From Candidatus Gastranaerophilales bacterium (GTDB lineage Bacteria; Cyanobacteriota; Vampirovibrionia; Gastranaerophilales; Gastranaerophilaceae): 64,000 bases of DNA. The translations under genes were made by a program, and so were the position numbers. Below the pieces are notes generated by a model. The model was not told where the DNA came from. It did not search any database and worked only from the letters and a program-made list of their open reading frames with translations. The stretch spans positions 1 to 64,000 of the forward strand of contig CANPYW010000010.1 of the NCBI GenBank assembly GCA_947588745.1, in the 5' to 3' direction. This document shows, in pieces, positions 1 to 9,539 of the stretch. How positions within the stretch are numbered: the first letter of the stretch is position 1; each line of letters starts with the position of its first letter.

Positions 1-1
1 T

Positions 2-76
2 CGTAACGGCGGTAGAAACGGTGCCGCTCTCTCCTTCGGCCTTAACTGGAAACTCGGTAAATATGATAAGTTATAA
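2..76 (+). CDS. C-terminal end of an autotransporter-type outer-membrane protein (5' end outside window)
   Basis: The first bases read in frame as 24 residues ending in SFGLNWKLGKYDKL and a TAA stop. Alternating aromatic/hydrophobic and polar residues, followed by a basic tail, are what the last beta-strand of an outer-membrane beta-barrel looks like. The frame has no start in the window, so this is the 3' end of a gene beginning upstream. A strong hairpin terminator follows. An adhesin with a matching repeat passenger begins at the other end of the window, so this genome probably has several such proteins. Only the last strand is visible and the family assignment is inference. Confidence 0.5.
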   Translation, partial: RNGGRNGAALSFGLNWKLGKYDKL

Positions 77-101
77 TTCTTATAAATAATTCAACTTTAA
101 C

Positions 102-136
102 AAATAAAATTCTATCTTAAAGATAGAATTTTATTT
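102..136. terminator. bidirectional intrinsic terminator
   Basis: A perfect 16-bp inverted repeat (102-117 and 121-136) encloses a 3-nt loop. A-rich and T-rich flanks give a U-run on either strand. It lies between the convergent autotransporter tail and the radical SAM gene, whose stop codon (131-133) is inside the hairpin. Confidence 0.75.
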
Positions 137-1228
137 ATATGTATCATGACTGAAAATTTGAATATCATCTTTAGTCTGTTGAAGTTTCATGTTTAATTTT
201 GTTCGTGCAAAATATTTAAGTTTATTTTTTATCGAGTGCTTTAAAGTTACAGGTTTTAAATCTCTTAAATAACCCGGAAGAAAACAGTGGTCTTCATCAT
301 TAAATATTGGATTTTTAAGCATTTTTACAAAATCATTATAGTTATGGTGATTTTGATAAAAAACGGCATAATCTTCTCTGTTTAATATATATTTTGCATA
401 ACCGCCAATACAAGCAGAAAATGCGGCACGTGCATCCAGTTCTTGAGCTAATTTTACAAATTTTGGCATATCTTTATAATTTTCTGCCGTAATCACAAAC
501 ATAATTTCGAATTCTTGAATTTTGCCCGATTTCTTTAAAGAGCTTATAAATTGCACATTTTTCATGACTTCATCAAATTTATCAACCCTAAAAATTTTTT
601 TATAGGTTTCCCTTGTTGCCGCATGAAGTGAAATATGGATTTTGAATACTTTATCTAACAAGTTGTATTTCTTTAAATTTTCTTCGTTACATTTTATTCC
701 GTTTGAAATAAAATCGACCTTAATATTAGGATTATTATCTATAATCGCCGCATACATTTTTTGTGTATGTTTAGAATCAAAAAATTCACCCCTACAGTTA
801 ATAAACATATATTTAACATTTTTAGTTATCGGAATAATATGCGTTTTAAGTGCATCTTCCCACTTTTTACACGTTTCAGGTGGTAATGCATAATAATCAT
901 CACGACAAATTATACACCTTTGCCCGCAGGTATAATCATATCCGATATTTATATATTCTGGCAATGGTGCTATTGTGTCGTTATATTCAAGTGTATTGGT
1001 TTTATTTCCGTTACAGTTTTCGTAATTACAGAAAGTATACTTTTTTTCCATAACATCACGTCTAAAATTCTGTGCACGTTCACCGTTCCATATCTCTTCA
1101 ATGCTATCTTCAAATATATTTCCGATTGAATTAAAATTAGAAAAGCATGGGTTACAGAAAAAACATTTTCCGTCATTATTTAGTTCTATACAATTCCATG
1201 GGTTTTTACAAAATAATTCTCTGCTCAT
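131..1228 (-). CDS. radical SAM protein with N-terminal SPASM-like domain
   Basis: 365 residues. The canonical radical SAM motif CX3CX2C is seen at C101, C105 and C108, so a [4Fe-4S] cluster and SAM chemistry are expected. Ahead of it lies a SPASM-like region with C7, C22, C25, C67 and C72 around a GNIFEDSIEEIWN segment, the signature normally found after the core in SPASM proteins. Two further proteins here (1296-2336 and 25133-26155) have the same layout. The substrate is unknown; no precursor peptide gene was recognised nearby. No Shine-Dalgarno precedes the ATG, and TATTAT lies 6 nt upstream, so the mRNA may be leaderless. It is divergent from its paralogue across a 67-bp spacer. Confidence 0.85.
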   Translation of the reverse strand: MSRELFCKNPWNCIELNNDGKCFFCNPCFSNFNSIGNIFEDSIEEIWNGERAQNFRRDVMEKKYTFCNYENCNGNKTNTLEYNDTIAPLPEYINIGYDYTCGQRCIICRDDYYALPPETCKKWEDALKTHIIPITKNVKYMFINCRGEFFDSKHTQKMYAAIIDNNPNIKVDFISNGIKCNEENLKKYNLLDKVFKIHISLHAATRETYKKIFRVDKFDEVMKNVQFISSLKKSGKIQEFEIMFVITAENYKDMPKFVKLAQELDARAAFSACIGGYAKYILNREDYAVFYQNHHNYNDFVKMLKNPIFNDEDHCFLPGYLRDLKPVTLKHSIKNKLKYFARTKLNMKLQQTKDDIQIFSHDTYK

Positions 1229-1248
1229 AAAAATATAATATCACAATA

Positions 1249-1277
1249 TTGATGTTTTGATTTAATTTTTGTATGAT
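1249..1277 (+). promoter_or_regulatory. sigma70-type promoter for the radical SAM gene at 1296
   Basis: TTGATG (1249-1254) and TATGAT (1272-1277) are separated by 17 nt and sit 18 nt before the chosen ATG, in the divergent spacer. Confidence 0.55.
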
Positions 1278-1295
1278 TATTTTAGAGGTGAGAAC

Positions 1296-2336
1296 ATGAG
1301 TAATACAGGATTTTGTATAAAACCATATATATTTTTTGAAATAGGTACTGACGGTTTTTGTTATTTTTGTTCCAGATTATGGAATGACAGCTATTGTATA
1401 GGTAATATTCTTGAAAAAAGCTTTGAAGAAGTTTGGAACGGAGAAGAAGCAACTAAGTTTAGGCAGTCAATAATTGATAACACTTTACAATTTTGCGATA
1501 CACACCTTTGTATTATGCCGACAGGAAAGCCGTTTGATACTCCTATTGCTCCTTATCCCGAAGAAGTAAGCCTTTGTTATGATAATACCTGTGTTCAACA
1601 GTGTGTATACTGCAGAGATAAACCTCATATAATGTCAGAAGAAGATCAAGCAAAATGGGATGCTTTAATTGAGCCTGTTTTTATTCCGATGCTGAAAAAT
1701 GCAAAACTTGTTACCGTAAATGTAGCAGGTGAGGTTTTTATAAGTAATCATTCAAAAAAACTTATTAAACGAATTGCTGAAGTTTATCCGAATATTAAAT
1801 TCGCTATTATTACTAATGGGATTCTATGCAGTGAAGAAAATCTTAATAAACTCGGTATCGCCGATAAAATTAATGATATTAGAATATCCATTCCTTCCTG
1901 CATTGAAGAAACTTATAATAAAATAGTCAGAAACGGCAATTTTAAAGCTGTTATGGAAAATCTAAAATACGTTAGCAAACTTAAAAAACAAGGATTAATA
2001 CACGTTTTTCACCTTAATTGCGTGTTAACATCCTGGAATTACAAAGATTTAATTCCTTTAACAAAATTTGCAAAAGAAATTGGTGCTTGTGTTCACGTAA
2101 TGATTGCAAAAGATATGGGGCAAGGTACAGAATTTTTGAGCAAGCTGGATAAATATATAATTACAAATCCTCATCATCCTGAATACAATAATTTCGTTAA
2201 AATAATGAATAATCCTATTATAAAAAATAACGATGATTTTCTTATTAATGACTCGTTCAAGCATTTAAGACCTAATTCTTTTGCTGAAGTTATAAAAAAT
2301 AAACTTGATTTTTATAAAAAATACGGCTGGAATTAA
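1296..2336 (+). CDS. radical SAM protein with N-terminal SPASM-like domain (paralogue)
   Basis: 346 residues from the ATG at 1296, chosen because AGAGGTG at 1284-1290 is correctly spaced; the open frame extends 27 nt further to a TTG without support. The radical SAM cysteines are C99, C103 and C106. The N-terminal cysteines C7, C22, C25, C67 and C72 and the GNILEKSFEEVWN segment line up residue for residue with the divergent neighbour at 131-1228. The two genes therefore arose by duplication. A cofactor-dependent modification role is known for the family; the substrate here is not inferable. Confidence 0.85.
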   Translation: MSNTGFCIKPYIFFEIGTDGFCYFCSRLWNDSYCIGNILEKSFEEVWNGEEATKFRQSIIDNTLQFCDTHLCIMPTGKPFDTPIAPYPEEVSLCYDNTCVQQCVYCRDKPHIMSEEDQAKWDALIEPVFIPMLKNAKLVTVNVAGEVFISNHSKKLIKRIAEVYPNIKFAIITNGILCSEENLNKLGIADKINDIRISIPSCIEETYNKIVRNGNFKAVMENLKYVSKLKKQGLIHVFHLNCVLTSWNYKDLIPLTKFAKEIGACVHVMIAKDMGQGTEFLSKLDKYIITNPHHPEYNNFVKIMNNPIIKNNDDFLINDSFKHLRPNSFAEVIKNKLDFYKKYGWN

Positions 2337-2404
2337 ACCGAATTAAATTTTCGTACAAAAATTCGAAAGCATAAATTAATACAAAATTTGAGTTTCTTTA
2401 CAAG

Positions 2405-3388
2405 TTATTTTGCAAAATATTCATCCAAAGTATTATAATTTTGAAATTTGTTTGCAATCATAAAATAAGTGGGAAGCTCAATTTTGTATTCTTTTGCAAG
2501 TTGAATAACTATAAAGAATAAGAAATCGATTTCGGATTTCTGCCCTATCTTCATATCATTGAGAATAGAAGAATAAACATTCGCCTCATCTCTTTCTTTG
2601 TATTTTTCAAAGTTATCATAATATTCATCAAGAAATCCGTCCCGCACATTTATATTCATTGCTTTGGCAAGCAACAAAAGTTCGGAACACAGTTGTTTAA
2701 ATGTCTTTTCTTTTTCATCCGTTATTTGATGAGCATTAATACCGTAATATATACAGCACGCTTCAAAAGGTGAACGTGTAATAAGCCGCTCAAACGCAAG
2801 TTCGTAAAACTGCTTTTCCGGTATCAAATGAGTATTCATTCCGCTTTGTGCAAAGTCTTTTTCCATTCTGTCAAGAATATTATTGGAAATATTGCCGCAA
2901 GGTGAAAACTGAAACTCAACATATTCACGCTGCTGTAAATACTCAACATCCTCTCTGTTATACCAACGGCATTTTCCTACAAAAACAGAGTTAATAACCT
3001 GAACATTTTTTAATCTTTTTTTTAGGGCATATCCTATTCCAAAACCGTTGGCAATGGAGGTCACAATTGTTTTTGAATGGGAAACCTTTTCTATAAAAGG
3101 AATTGCAGATAATATATCGGGGGTTCTTATACATAAAATAATAACATCTGCCTTCCCTCTATATTGTCCTTCTGTCAGAACTTTTACGTTATACCTTTTT
3201 TCACCTTTTACGGCTGAAATAAGCTTTATTCCACCTTTCTCTTTTGCCGTTTTAACAACAGATTCATATTTTGAAATAAGTGTAACATCTTTACCTGCGG
3301 AATATAAAAAACTAGCAAAAGTTGCACCTGTAGAACCAGCCCCTATTATTAAATATTTTAATTCTTTCTTAAATAACCTTCCAAACAT
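2405..3388 (-). CDS. ketopantoate reductase (ApbA/PanE)-like NAD(P)-dependent dehydrogenase
   Basis: 327 residues. The N-terminus carries a Rossmann nucleotide-binding loop, IGAGSTGATFASFL, near residues 17-30, followed by the alternating beta/alpha pattern and an all-helical C-terminal half typical of the PanE fold. It is near normal length for the family. True 2-dehydropantoate reductase is possible, but the gene sits among radical SAM genes and no pantothenate genes are present, so a different 2-oxoacid or sugar substrate is equally possible. No Shine-Dalgarno is seen. TTGTTG, 17 nt, TATAAT lie 7 nt before the ATG, suggesting a leaderless transcript. Confidence 0.7.
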   Translation of the reverse strand: MFGRLFKKELKYLIIGAGSTGATFASFLYSAGKDVTLISKYESVVKTAKEKGGIKLISAVKGEKRYNVKVLTEGQYRGKADVIILCIRTPDILSAIPFIEKVSHSKTIVTSIANGFGIGYALKKRLKNVQVINSVFVGKCRWYNREDVEYLQQREYVEFQFSPCGNISNNILDRMEKDFAQSGMNTHLIPEKQFYELAFERLITRSPFEACCIYYGINAHQITDEKEKTFKQLCSELLLLAKAMNINVRDGFLDEYYDNFEKYKERDEANVYSSILNDMKIGQKSEIDFLFFIVIQLAKEYKIELPTYFMIANKFQNYNTLDEYFAK

Positions 3389-3397
3389 CCCAATAAT

Positions 3398-3428
3398 TAT
3401 ATAAACAAAATTTAATTACAACAATCGC
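3398..3428 (-). promoter_or_regulatory. promoter placing transcription start at the ATG of the PanE-like gene
   Basis: On the minus strand, TTGTTG and TATAAT are separated by 17 nt, and TATAAT ends 7 nt before the ATG. Transcription would begin at or next to the start codon. No ribosome-binding site lies between. Confidence 0.45.
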
Positions 3429-3436
3429 TATTTTGT

Positions 3437-4423
3437 TTAATATACTCCTTTTTCCATAAGTGCCATTGAAGTTTCATTCTTTCGAAGTTTTAAACCCATT
3501 TCAGGTGCTTTTCTTTCGACATAATCAAAAATTTTATAATTATAATCTTCTATTTTTTGTCCGGCTTTCGTCTGAATACCCCAGCAAAATTCCATACTTA
3601 TTTCAACTTGAGTTAAACCATATTTCTTACTTTCTGCAAGCCATTTATCAATTTCTTCATAATTATTATTAAAACCGTTTAAAATAATAAATTTTGATAC
3701 TACTTTATCTGAATTATTAAACACTTCTTTATTCTTTTTTGCAGCTTTAACATATTTGCCAAGATTTTTCATGACCTGATTATATTTATCTCTATGTTTG
3801 ATTTTTTTGTATGTTTCTTTACATCCGGAACAAACAGCAGCGGTAATTCCACCTTTTCCACGCCTTAGCAATTTTTCAACGGCTTTTGAATACCTTATGC
3901 CGCTGGTTTCACACCATACATTCATTACGTTATTATCTAAAAATAAATCAATTAGTTTTGGGAATTCTTTTAAAACACCAAGTTCGCCGCCGCCAAAATT
4001 TACGTGCAAATTATTTTTATCTATTTGATTTAGTTTATATAATTCTTTTAACGTTTTATATATTACGGGATTTCCTTCTTTTACCTTATCAGAAAACTCG
4101 CCTTTTGTTACATCACGATACGAACAATAGAAACATCCGCAATTACAATGATACCAATAATATAAATCAATTCTCTTTATTTTGTCATTTTCTTCCGCTT
4201 CGGTTTTCCTATAAATACAATCTTTACAACCTTCCGGAATTACACCTTTTTCCATACCGTCTTTAACTGATTTTCTTAAATCTGTAATCTTGTTTGCTAA
4301 TTCCACCGGATTTTCTTTGTATTCCGAAATAACCTGTCCGAGCTGAAGTGTTGTACAAAATCGAACATGAAGTTGATGAAAACTAATACAATTTAATAAA
4401 AAATTACAATAATTATTTTGCAT
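3437..4423 (-). CDS. radical SAM domain protein
   Basis: 328 residues. The cluster motif CX3CX2C is seen as CNCGCFYC near residues 93-100. It is followed by a NFGGGELGVL segment that matches the GGE SAM-binding motif. The N-terminal region holds a CKDCIYR pair that could bind metal, but no full SPASM domain is evident, so this protein is not a close copy of the paralogues at 131 and 1296. GAGAGAG precedes the ATG. It lies just upstream of the PanE-like gene on the same strand. Substrate unknown. Confidence 0.8.
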   Translation of the reverse strand: MQNNYCNFLLNCISFHQLHVRFCTTLQLGQVISEYKENPVELANKITDLRKSVKDGMEKGVIPEGCKDCIYRKTEAEENDKIKRIDLYYWYHCNCGCFYCSYRDVTKGEFSDKVKEGNPVIYKTLKELYKLNQIDKNNLHVNFGGGELGVLKEFPKLIDLFLDNNVMNVWCETSGIRYSKAVEKLLRRGKGGITAAVCSGCKETYKKIKHRDKYNQVMKNLGKYVKAAKKNKEVFNNSDKVVSKFIILNGFNNNYEEIDKWLAESKKYGLTQVEISMEFCWGIQTKAGQKIEDYNYKIFDYVERKAPEMGLKLRKNETSMALMEKGVY

Positions 4424-4481
4424 AAACTCTCTCTATTATTATTATATACAATAATATATTTTTAATAAATATTTTTTTCTC

Positions 4482-5729
4482 TTATTCTTTGCTTTCAAAA
4501 TATAATTTCTCATATTCCGTATTTTTAATATCTTTAAAATATACATATACATCATATTTATTAACACCAACATCATATCTGTTATGATTATATTTATGCA
4601 GATATTCTATATTTTGATTTACATATTTAATCAAGTCCATTCTTTGTTTTTTTAAAACATCGTTAACATTACTTTTGGTAACATATACAGTTAGGTTTTC
4701 ATCAATTTGATTTTCAAAAATACAACTTGAAATCTTTTTTCCAAGTATTGAATAATTAGGATGAAAAACATCTTGCCAGAAATATTTAAAAGAATGAGCC
4801 GTATAATAATTAACAAAAGACATATCATAAAAAGGAGTAATTGAGGCAATCCCTCTTTTAAAGGTTTCTATTGTGGAATATTTATGATCTAAATATAGTA
4901 ACGATAAATAATTAGCGTGTGAGGGTGGAATAAAATAAACTGCTTTAATATTTCGGTCTTTTAAAAAATTATAGATTTTTCTTACGTTTTTAATTCCGTC
5001 ATGTTCACACGTTATTTCATTAAAACAATAATGCCTCTTTTCATTATACAAAAATAAAAATTTATTATCGGGTTCTTTAATTTGTTCTGGATTTATATTC
5101 CCCGCCTGTTCATTATGTGTTATGTTCTTATTCCGGTCTAAATTTTCGCTCTGATTTCTGGTTTGGTGAAAATTCATATTTTCTTTTTTATCTTTATTTC
5201 TTTTCTTTAAATATAATAAAATATCGTTATAAAAATACTTTAAAGATTTTTTTGTTGAATCAAACGAAAAATATAATTTTATAATATCAGAACACAAATT
5301 GCCGGGTTTACTGGCTTTCCTCTCTGAATAACATTTAATATATCCTTGATATTCAAGTGAAACTAAAACTGTTTTTATTTCAGGATGCATTTTCAAAAAA
5401 TAACTTAATATTTCATATAATTCTAAAGAAGAAGCATAAGGCAAATTTAAAAATACAATCTTACCGTAATGATTATTTAAAAATTTTTGTATTGCAATCA
5501 TGTGTGAAGCTGAACCGCCAATTATTAAATAATCATATTTTTTATTCTTTGTTAAATTTATTGTCGTATAGTATAAATCAGGACTTAATGAAAAAAAACT
5601 TATATTGTCGCCGAAAAAAGTATCTTTAAGTATTTTTGGTGCTTCAAATCTATTCAATGAAATTATACCTATACATAACATTGAAAATATGCAAAAAAAG
5701 ATTATATTATTTCTACATAAATTTTTCAT
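4482..5729 (-). CDS. membrane-anchored SGNH/DltD-like protein
   Basis: 415 residues from the ATG at 5729; a TTG two codons upstream is not better supported. One hydrophobic segment (about residues 8-26) anchors a large extracytoplasmic domain. An IIGGS motif puts a candidate nucleophile at S73, and DVFH gives D320 and H323, matching the Ser and DxxH arrangement of SGNH/DltD/AlgJ-like proteins that work with MBOAT acyltransferases. A polar, Asn/Glu-rich insert lies near residues 180-225, and a conserved C-terminal module (VYVTKSNVNDVLKKQ) ends the protein. Paralogues are at 5793, 14759 and 17270. A role in O-acylation of a surface glycan is inference. Confidence 0.6.
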   Translation of the reverse strand: MKNLCRNNIIFFCIFSMLCIGIISLNRFEAPKILKDTFFGDNISFFSLSPDLYYTTINLTKNKKYDYLIIGGSASHMIAIQKFLNNHYGKIVFLNLPYASSLELYEILSYFLKMHPEIKTVLVSLEYQGYIKCYSERKASKPGNLCSDIIKLYFSFDSTKKSLKYFYNDILLYLKKRNKDKKENMNFHQTRNQSENLDRNKNITHNEQAGNINPEQIKEPDNKFLFLYNEKRHYCFNEITCEHDGIKNVRKIYNFLKDRNIKAVYFIPPSHANYLSLLYLDHKYSTIETFKRGIASITPFYDMSFVNYYTAHSFKYFWQDVFHPNYSILGKKISSCIFENQIDENLTVYVTKSNVNDVLKKQRMDLIKYVNQNIEYLHKYNHNRYDVGVNKYDVYVYFKDIKNTEYEKLYFESKE

Positions 5730-5792
5730 ACCCAAGTTCTATTAAAATGCAAATCTGCAAATTTATAAAGTAATTTTATATATTTTTACATT

Positions 5793-6878
5793 TTAATTTT
5801 CACGATACATTTGCTTTAAATATTCCGGAAAATTCTTTAAATATGTTTTTATATGCGTAGTTTCTGACTCTGAATTATTTCGATGTTCAATATAATCTTT
5901 ATTATTTTTTATATAATCATTCAACAACTCGGATTGTTTTTTTAGTATTGAGTCTACATTATTTTTTGTTACATACATTGCAACTGAATCATCCACTTCA
6001 TATCCATATATAATATTTTTTATTTTATTGGAAACAAAACTTCCGTTAATATGATAAGCATCCAAAAACAAATATCCGATAGGCAATGTTGTCCATTTAT
6101 TAATAAATGAGAAATCCCAATACGGAGTAATTTTTGCTATTTCCTTTTTAAATGTTTCTATATTTTTTAAATAATTAAAGTGTACACAATCTGTTAAATA
6201 TAAAGCATGAACCGGCGGAATAAAATATAAGGCATACAAGTTTTTTTCCTGAATTAAATCATATATTTTTTTGAAAGCAGCAATGTTATCATATTCACAT
6301 ATTTCTTCATATTGAATTTTTAAATAAGGTAAAGAAATAAAAAACCTACCTTTTCCTTTTTCGCTCCCCGCTGATATTTTTGTATCTATTTGTTGCTTAT
6401 TTGGAGTAATACTGTCTATAATATTTTGGAAAGAAGTTTTTGTCGCTTCATAAGAAAAATATAGTCTTAAAAAATCTTCAAATGCATTTGTAGGTCTTTT
6501 AGGAATTGTATATTGATGAAAACAAGTAAAATAAGTATTAAATTCTAGTGCAACATATATTACTTTACATTCCGGATGAAGCTCTAAAAAATATTTTAAT
6601 AAATCATACAATTCTATAGGCGAAATTCCATTCGGATTGATACGCATAGTGTATTCATCAAAATAAATAGCTGCTGATACACCGGAACCTCCAATTGCAA
6701 CACTTCTATACTGTTGCTTTTTCCCTAAATTCATTGCTGTATAATATAAATCTCTCTCGTATTCATGTATATCCGTTGGATAAAGTTTAATTGGAACCAC
6801 TATCAAATTCATTATCAATATGGAAAAACTAAATATTAAAAAAATTATTAAAAATATTATATTTTTATTCTTTTTCAC
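5793..6878 (-). CDS. membrane-anchored SGNH/DltD-like protein (paralogue)
   Basis: 361 residues from a GTG at 6878, chosen because GAGG lies 9 nt upstream; the frame is open to a TTG at 6893 that lacks a ribosome-binding site. It has one N-terminal hydrophobic segment. The candidate catalytic residues are S65 in IGGSG and D273/H276 in DAYH. The C-terminal module MYVTKNNVDSILKKQ matches its paralogues. It lacks the long polar insert of the 4482 and 17270 proteins, so it shows the minimal form of the family. It follows no MBOAT directly, but an MBOAT lies 1.2 kb away. Confidence 0.6.
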   Translation of the reverse strand: MKKNKNIIFLIIFLIFSFSILIMNLIVVPIKLYPTDIHEYERDLYYTAMNLGKKQQYRSVAIGGSGVSAAIYFDEYTMRINPNGISPIELYDLLKYFLELHPECKVIYVALEFNTYFTCFHQYTIPKRPTNAFEDFLRLYFSYEATKTSFQNIIDSITPNKQQIDTKISAGSEKGKGRFFISLPYLKIQYEEICEYDNIAAFKKIYDLIQEKNLYALYFIPPVHALYLTDCVHFNYLKNIETFKKEIAKITPYWDFSFINKWTTLPIGYLFLDAYHINGSFVSNKIKNIIYGYEVDDSVAMYVTKNNVDSILKKQSELLNDYIKNNKDYIEHRNNSESETTHIKTYLKNFPEYLKQMYREN

Positions 6879-7094
6879 CTTCTGTAGCCTCAAATAAAAA
6901 TACTTAAATTCAATTAAAATTACTATATTTATTAATAACGGTTTACAGTTTCTGTAATTTAATCATATCATAAAAAATAAAAAAACTTGATTTTTATTTT
7001 GAAAAACCTCCGCAAATAGACAATCTCCGAAAGTTATTATATAATTCTATTTAATTATTGAACCACTATACAGAAGGTTACGAAGGGGTAGAGG

Positions 7095-8078
7095 ATGAAA
7101 AAATTTATTCATTTTATATTTTATATTATCATAACTTATATTATTTTAGATGTGATTACAGCTACATTAATAAGAACTGATGTACTGCATATTCCTTCAG
7201 CAAGCACTACTGACAGCTTTCACAGACAAACAGTTCCTTATGCACAATTTGCATTCCGCCAGATAATGACAAAAAGTTCATTTGATAAAATTACTTTTTT
7301 TAAATCCGATAGTAATACCCTTAAAGTGGCTTTCTTTGGAGGCTCAACAGGTCAGCCTATTGATGAAAGATACTTTTCTAAAGTTTTAAGTAAATATTTA
7401 GATACAGATGTGGAAGTTGTGAATTTCTCTTGTTCTGCAGCACATCACAGACAGCATTTACACATGATTCCTGAACTTTTTGGCACACCTGAACGCCAGC
7501 CCGATATTGTAGTATTTTACGGCGGATACAATGAACTTATGAATCCTCTTATCTATGATCCAAGACCGGGATATCCGTATAACTTCTATTATAAAGAACA
7601 GCCATTATATATACAGGCGTTAATCCGGTATTCTGCAACATTTTATTTATTAGAATCTCGTACGAGAAATATAACAAGCTACAATAGACTGGCTGACGAA
7701 TATCAAGTAAGAAGCGATGAGTGGACAACCAATATAATTAATAAATATTTTGAAACATTAACACTTGCAAATAACTTTACAAATACTCTGCATTCAAATA
7801 GATATGGGCATACAAAGTTTATTGCATTTTATCAACCGTATAGGGAAGATCTTTTACAGAAAGATATTCAATCACCGGATAATTATCTTGAAAGTATAAC
7901 AAGTCGTGTAAAAGAAAAAATAAAAGAATATGACTATATATATGATGTTCATGACGCATATAATGATTTACCCGATAGTATATGGGGAGATGATTGTCAC
8001 GTAAATGACTGGTCAGGTGCTAATGAACATATAGTAGAAACTATGTCTAAAATTATCGGAGAAAAGTTTAAACAATAA
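7095..8078 (+). CDS. exported SGNH-family hydrolase/acyltransferase
   Basis: 327 residues with an N-terminal hydrophobic segment (residues 5-24). The SGNH features are visible: S84 in FGGSTG, N146 in FYGGYNE and D299/H302 in DDCHVND. These are known in esterases and in the O-acetyl transfer partners of MBOAT proteins. It lacks the YVTKxNV C-terminal module of the four SGNH-like relatives here, so it is a separate subfamily. GGTAGAGG precedes the ATG. It runs convergently with the MBOAT gene at 8098, 20 bp away. The substrate is probably an extracytoplasmic ester; this is inference. Confidence 0.75.
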   Translation: MKKFIHFIFYIIITYIILDVITATLIRTDVLHIPSASTTDSFHRQTVPYAQFAFRQIMTKSSFDKITFFKSDSNTLKVAFFGGSTGQPIDERYFSKVLSKYLDTDVEVVNFSCSAAHHRQHLHMIPELFGTPERQPDIVVFYGGYNELMNPLIYDPRPGYPYNFYYKEQPLYIQALIRYSATFYLLESRTRNITSYNRLADEYQVRSDEWTTNIINKYFETLTLANNFTNTLHSNRYGHTKFIAFYQPYREDLLQKDIQSPDNYLESITSRVKEKIKEYDYIYDVHDAYNDLPDSIWGDDCHVNDWSGANEHIVETMSKIIGEKFKQ

Positions 8079-8097
8079 TTGTTTTTCGCAATAATTT

Positions 8098-9522
8098 TTA
8101 AAAGTTAAAATAAATAAATTCCGAACCTTTTGTTATAGATAAAGCAGAATATATAAATACAACAGCTAAAATTATTGTAAAAAATATATTTTTTGATTGT
8201 ACATATTTCGGTGCAAGTTCATTTGAATTTTTAAAACAGAATATAATTATAAAACTTGCAACAAAGAGTATTATATTCAATTTCAGCTGCGAATTTGAGA
8301 ATACGAAATTAAAGTTGTTTATATCGGCGGGGATAAAGCTTGTATTTATGCAAAGCATAGATTTTACGGATAAAAAGTATTGATGAACATGCTTTATCAT
8401 AACGAGAGGTGCAATAAACACCATAGTTATAAATGTGATAAATATTGCAAGTTTATCATTAATTTGTATATTTGTTTTTTTCCATAATTTGTTAATGCTT
8501 ACAAGTATTCCGTTAAGAGTGCCGTATAAAATACAAGGCCAATTAGCACCATGCCAGATACCCGTTACAAGAAATACAAAGAACAAATTCCAGTATGTTC
8601 TTATTTGCCCCCGACGACTGCCGCCCATCGGAATATATACGTGATATTTTAAAAATCTGCCCATTGTAATATGCCATCTTCTCCAATAATCGGATATATC
8701 TTTTGATTTATATGGAGAATCAAAGTTGATGGGTAATTCTATATTAAATAGAGAGCCAATACCCAAAGCCATATCACAATAGCCTGAAAAATCAAAATAT
8801 CCTTGTAGTGCGATTGAGAAAGCAAATGCCCATGCCGTATAAAACTCAGTCATTGCTTCCAGATGCATTACATCTTGTATAAAATTAGTGAAATTATCAG
8901 CGAGTATAACTTTTTTAAATAATCCGATCGTAATTAAAAAAATACCCCTATATATATTATCTCTATTTATAACTTTTTTTAAATTATCCTGAAATTGAGG
9001 AATTAATTCTTTATAAGTGCAAATCGGCCCTGCTATTAATTGCGGAAAAAATGATACAAATAATGAGTAATCTATAATATTTGTCTGTTTCGCTTCTCCT
9101 TTATATGTATCCGTAATATATGAAATTTGCTGAAAGGTAAAGAAACTTATACCCAAAGGCAATAATATCTTCATAGTGTCAAAATGAGTAAATGATAAAT
9201 CATTTATTGTTTCCACTAAAAAATTAAAATATTTATAATAGCATAACAGACTTAAATTCCCGACAATTGAAAAAATTAACAATAATTTCTTTATATTTTG
9301 GGAATAATCCTTTTGAATAAAAAATCCCATTGTATAATTAAAAAGTATTGAAGATATTATAATCGGAAGATATTCAATTTTATAATAAGCATAAAAGTAT
9401 AAAGAAGCTATTAAAAGCCACAAATTAGAATATTTAATTAATTTTGTTTTGGATAATAAAAAATATACAATAAATACAATTGGTAAAAATATAAAAAGAA
9501 ATTCCAGTGAATTAAAAAGCAT
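8098..9522 (-). CDS. MBOAT-family (AlgI/DltB-like) O-acyltransferase, canonical
   Basis: 474 residues, polytopic, the usual length for AlgI-type proteins, which pass acyl groups across the membrane for transfer to surface polysaccharides. The conserved histidines are present: H284 in RRWHIT and H324 in IWHGANW. The YIPMGGSRRG loop and the DFSGYCDMA segment are also typical. AGAGGA precedes the ATG. It is the first gene of a possible run of minus-strand genes only in the sense of orientation; CstA-like 9540 lies just upstream with a 17-bp gap. Its likely partners are the SGNH proteins around it. Confidence 0.85.
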   Translation of the reverse strand: MLFNSLEFLFIFLPIVFIVYFLLSKTKLIKYSNLWLLIASLYFYAYYKIEYLPIIISSILFNYTMGFFIQKDYSQNIKKLLLIFSIVGNLSLLCYYKYFNFLVETINDLSFTHFDTMKILLPLGISFFTFQQISYITDTYKGEAKQTNIIDYSLFVSFFPQLIAGPICTYKELIPQFQDNLKKVINRDNIYRGIFLITIGLFKKVILADNFTNFIQDVMHLEAMTEFYTAWAFAFSIALQGYFDFSGYCDMALGIGSLFNIELPINFDSPYKSKDISDYWRRWHITMGRFLKYHVYIPMGGSRRGQIRTYWNLFFVFLVTGIWHGANWPCILYGTLNGILVSINKLWKKTNIQINDKLAIFITFITMVFIAPLVMIKHVHQYFLSVKSMLCINTSFIPADINNFNFVFSNSQLKLNIILFVASFIIIFCFKNSNELAPKYVQSKNIFFTIILAVVFIYSALSITKGSEFIYFNF

Positions 9523-9539
9523 TGTGTTCCTCTAAATAA

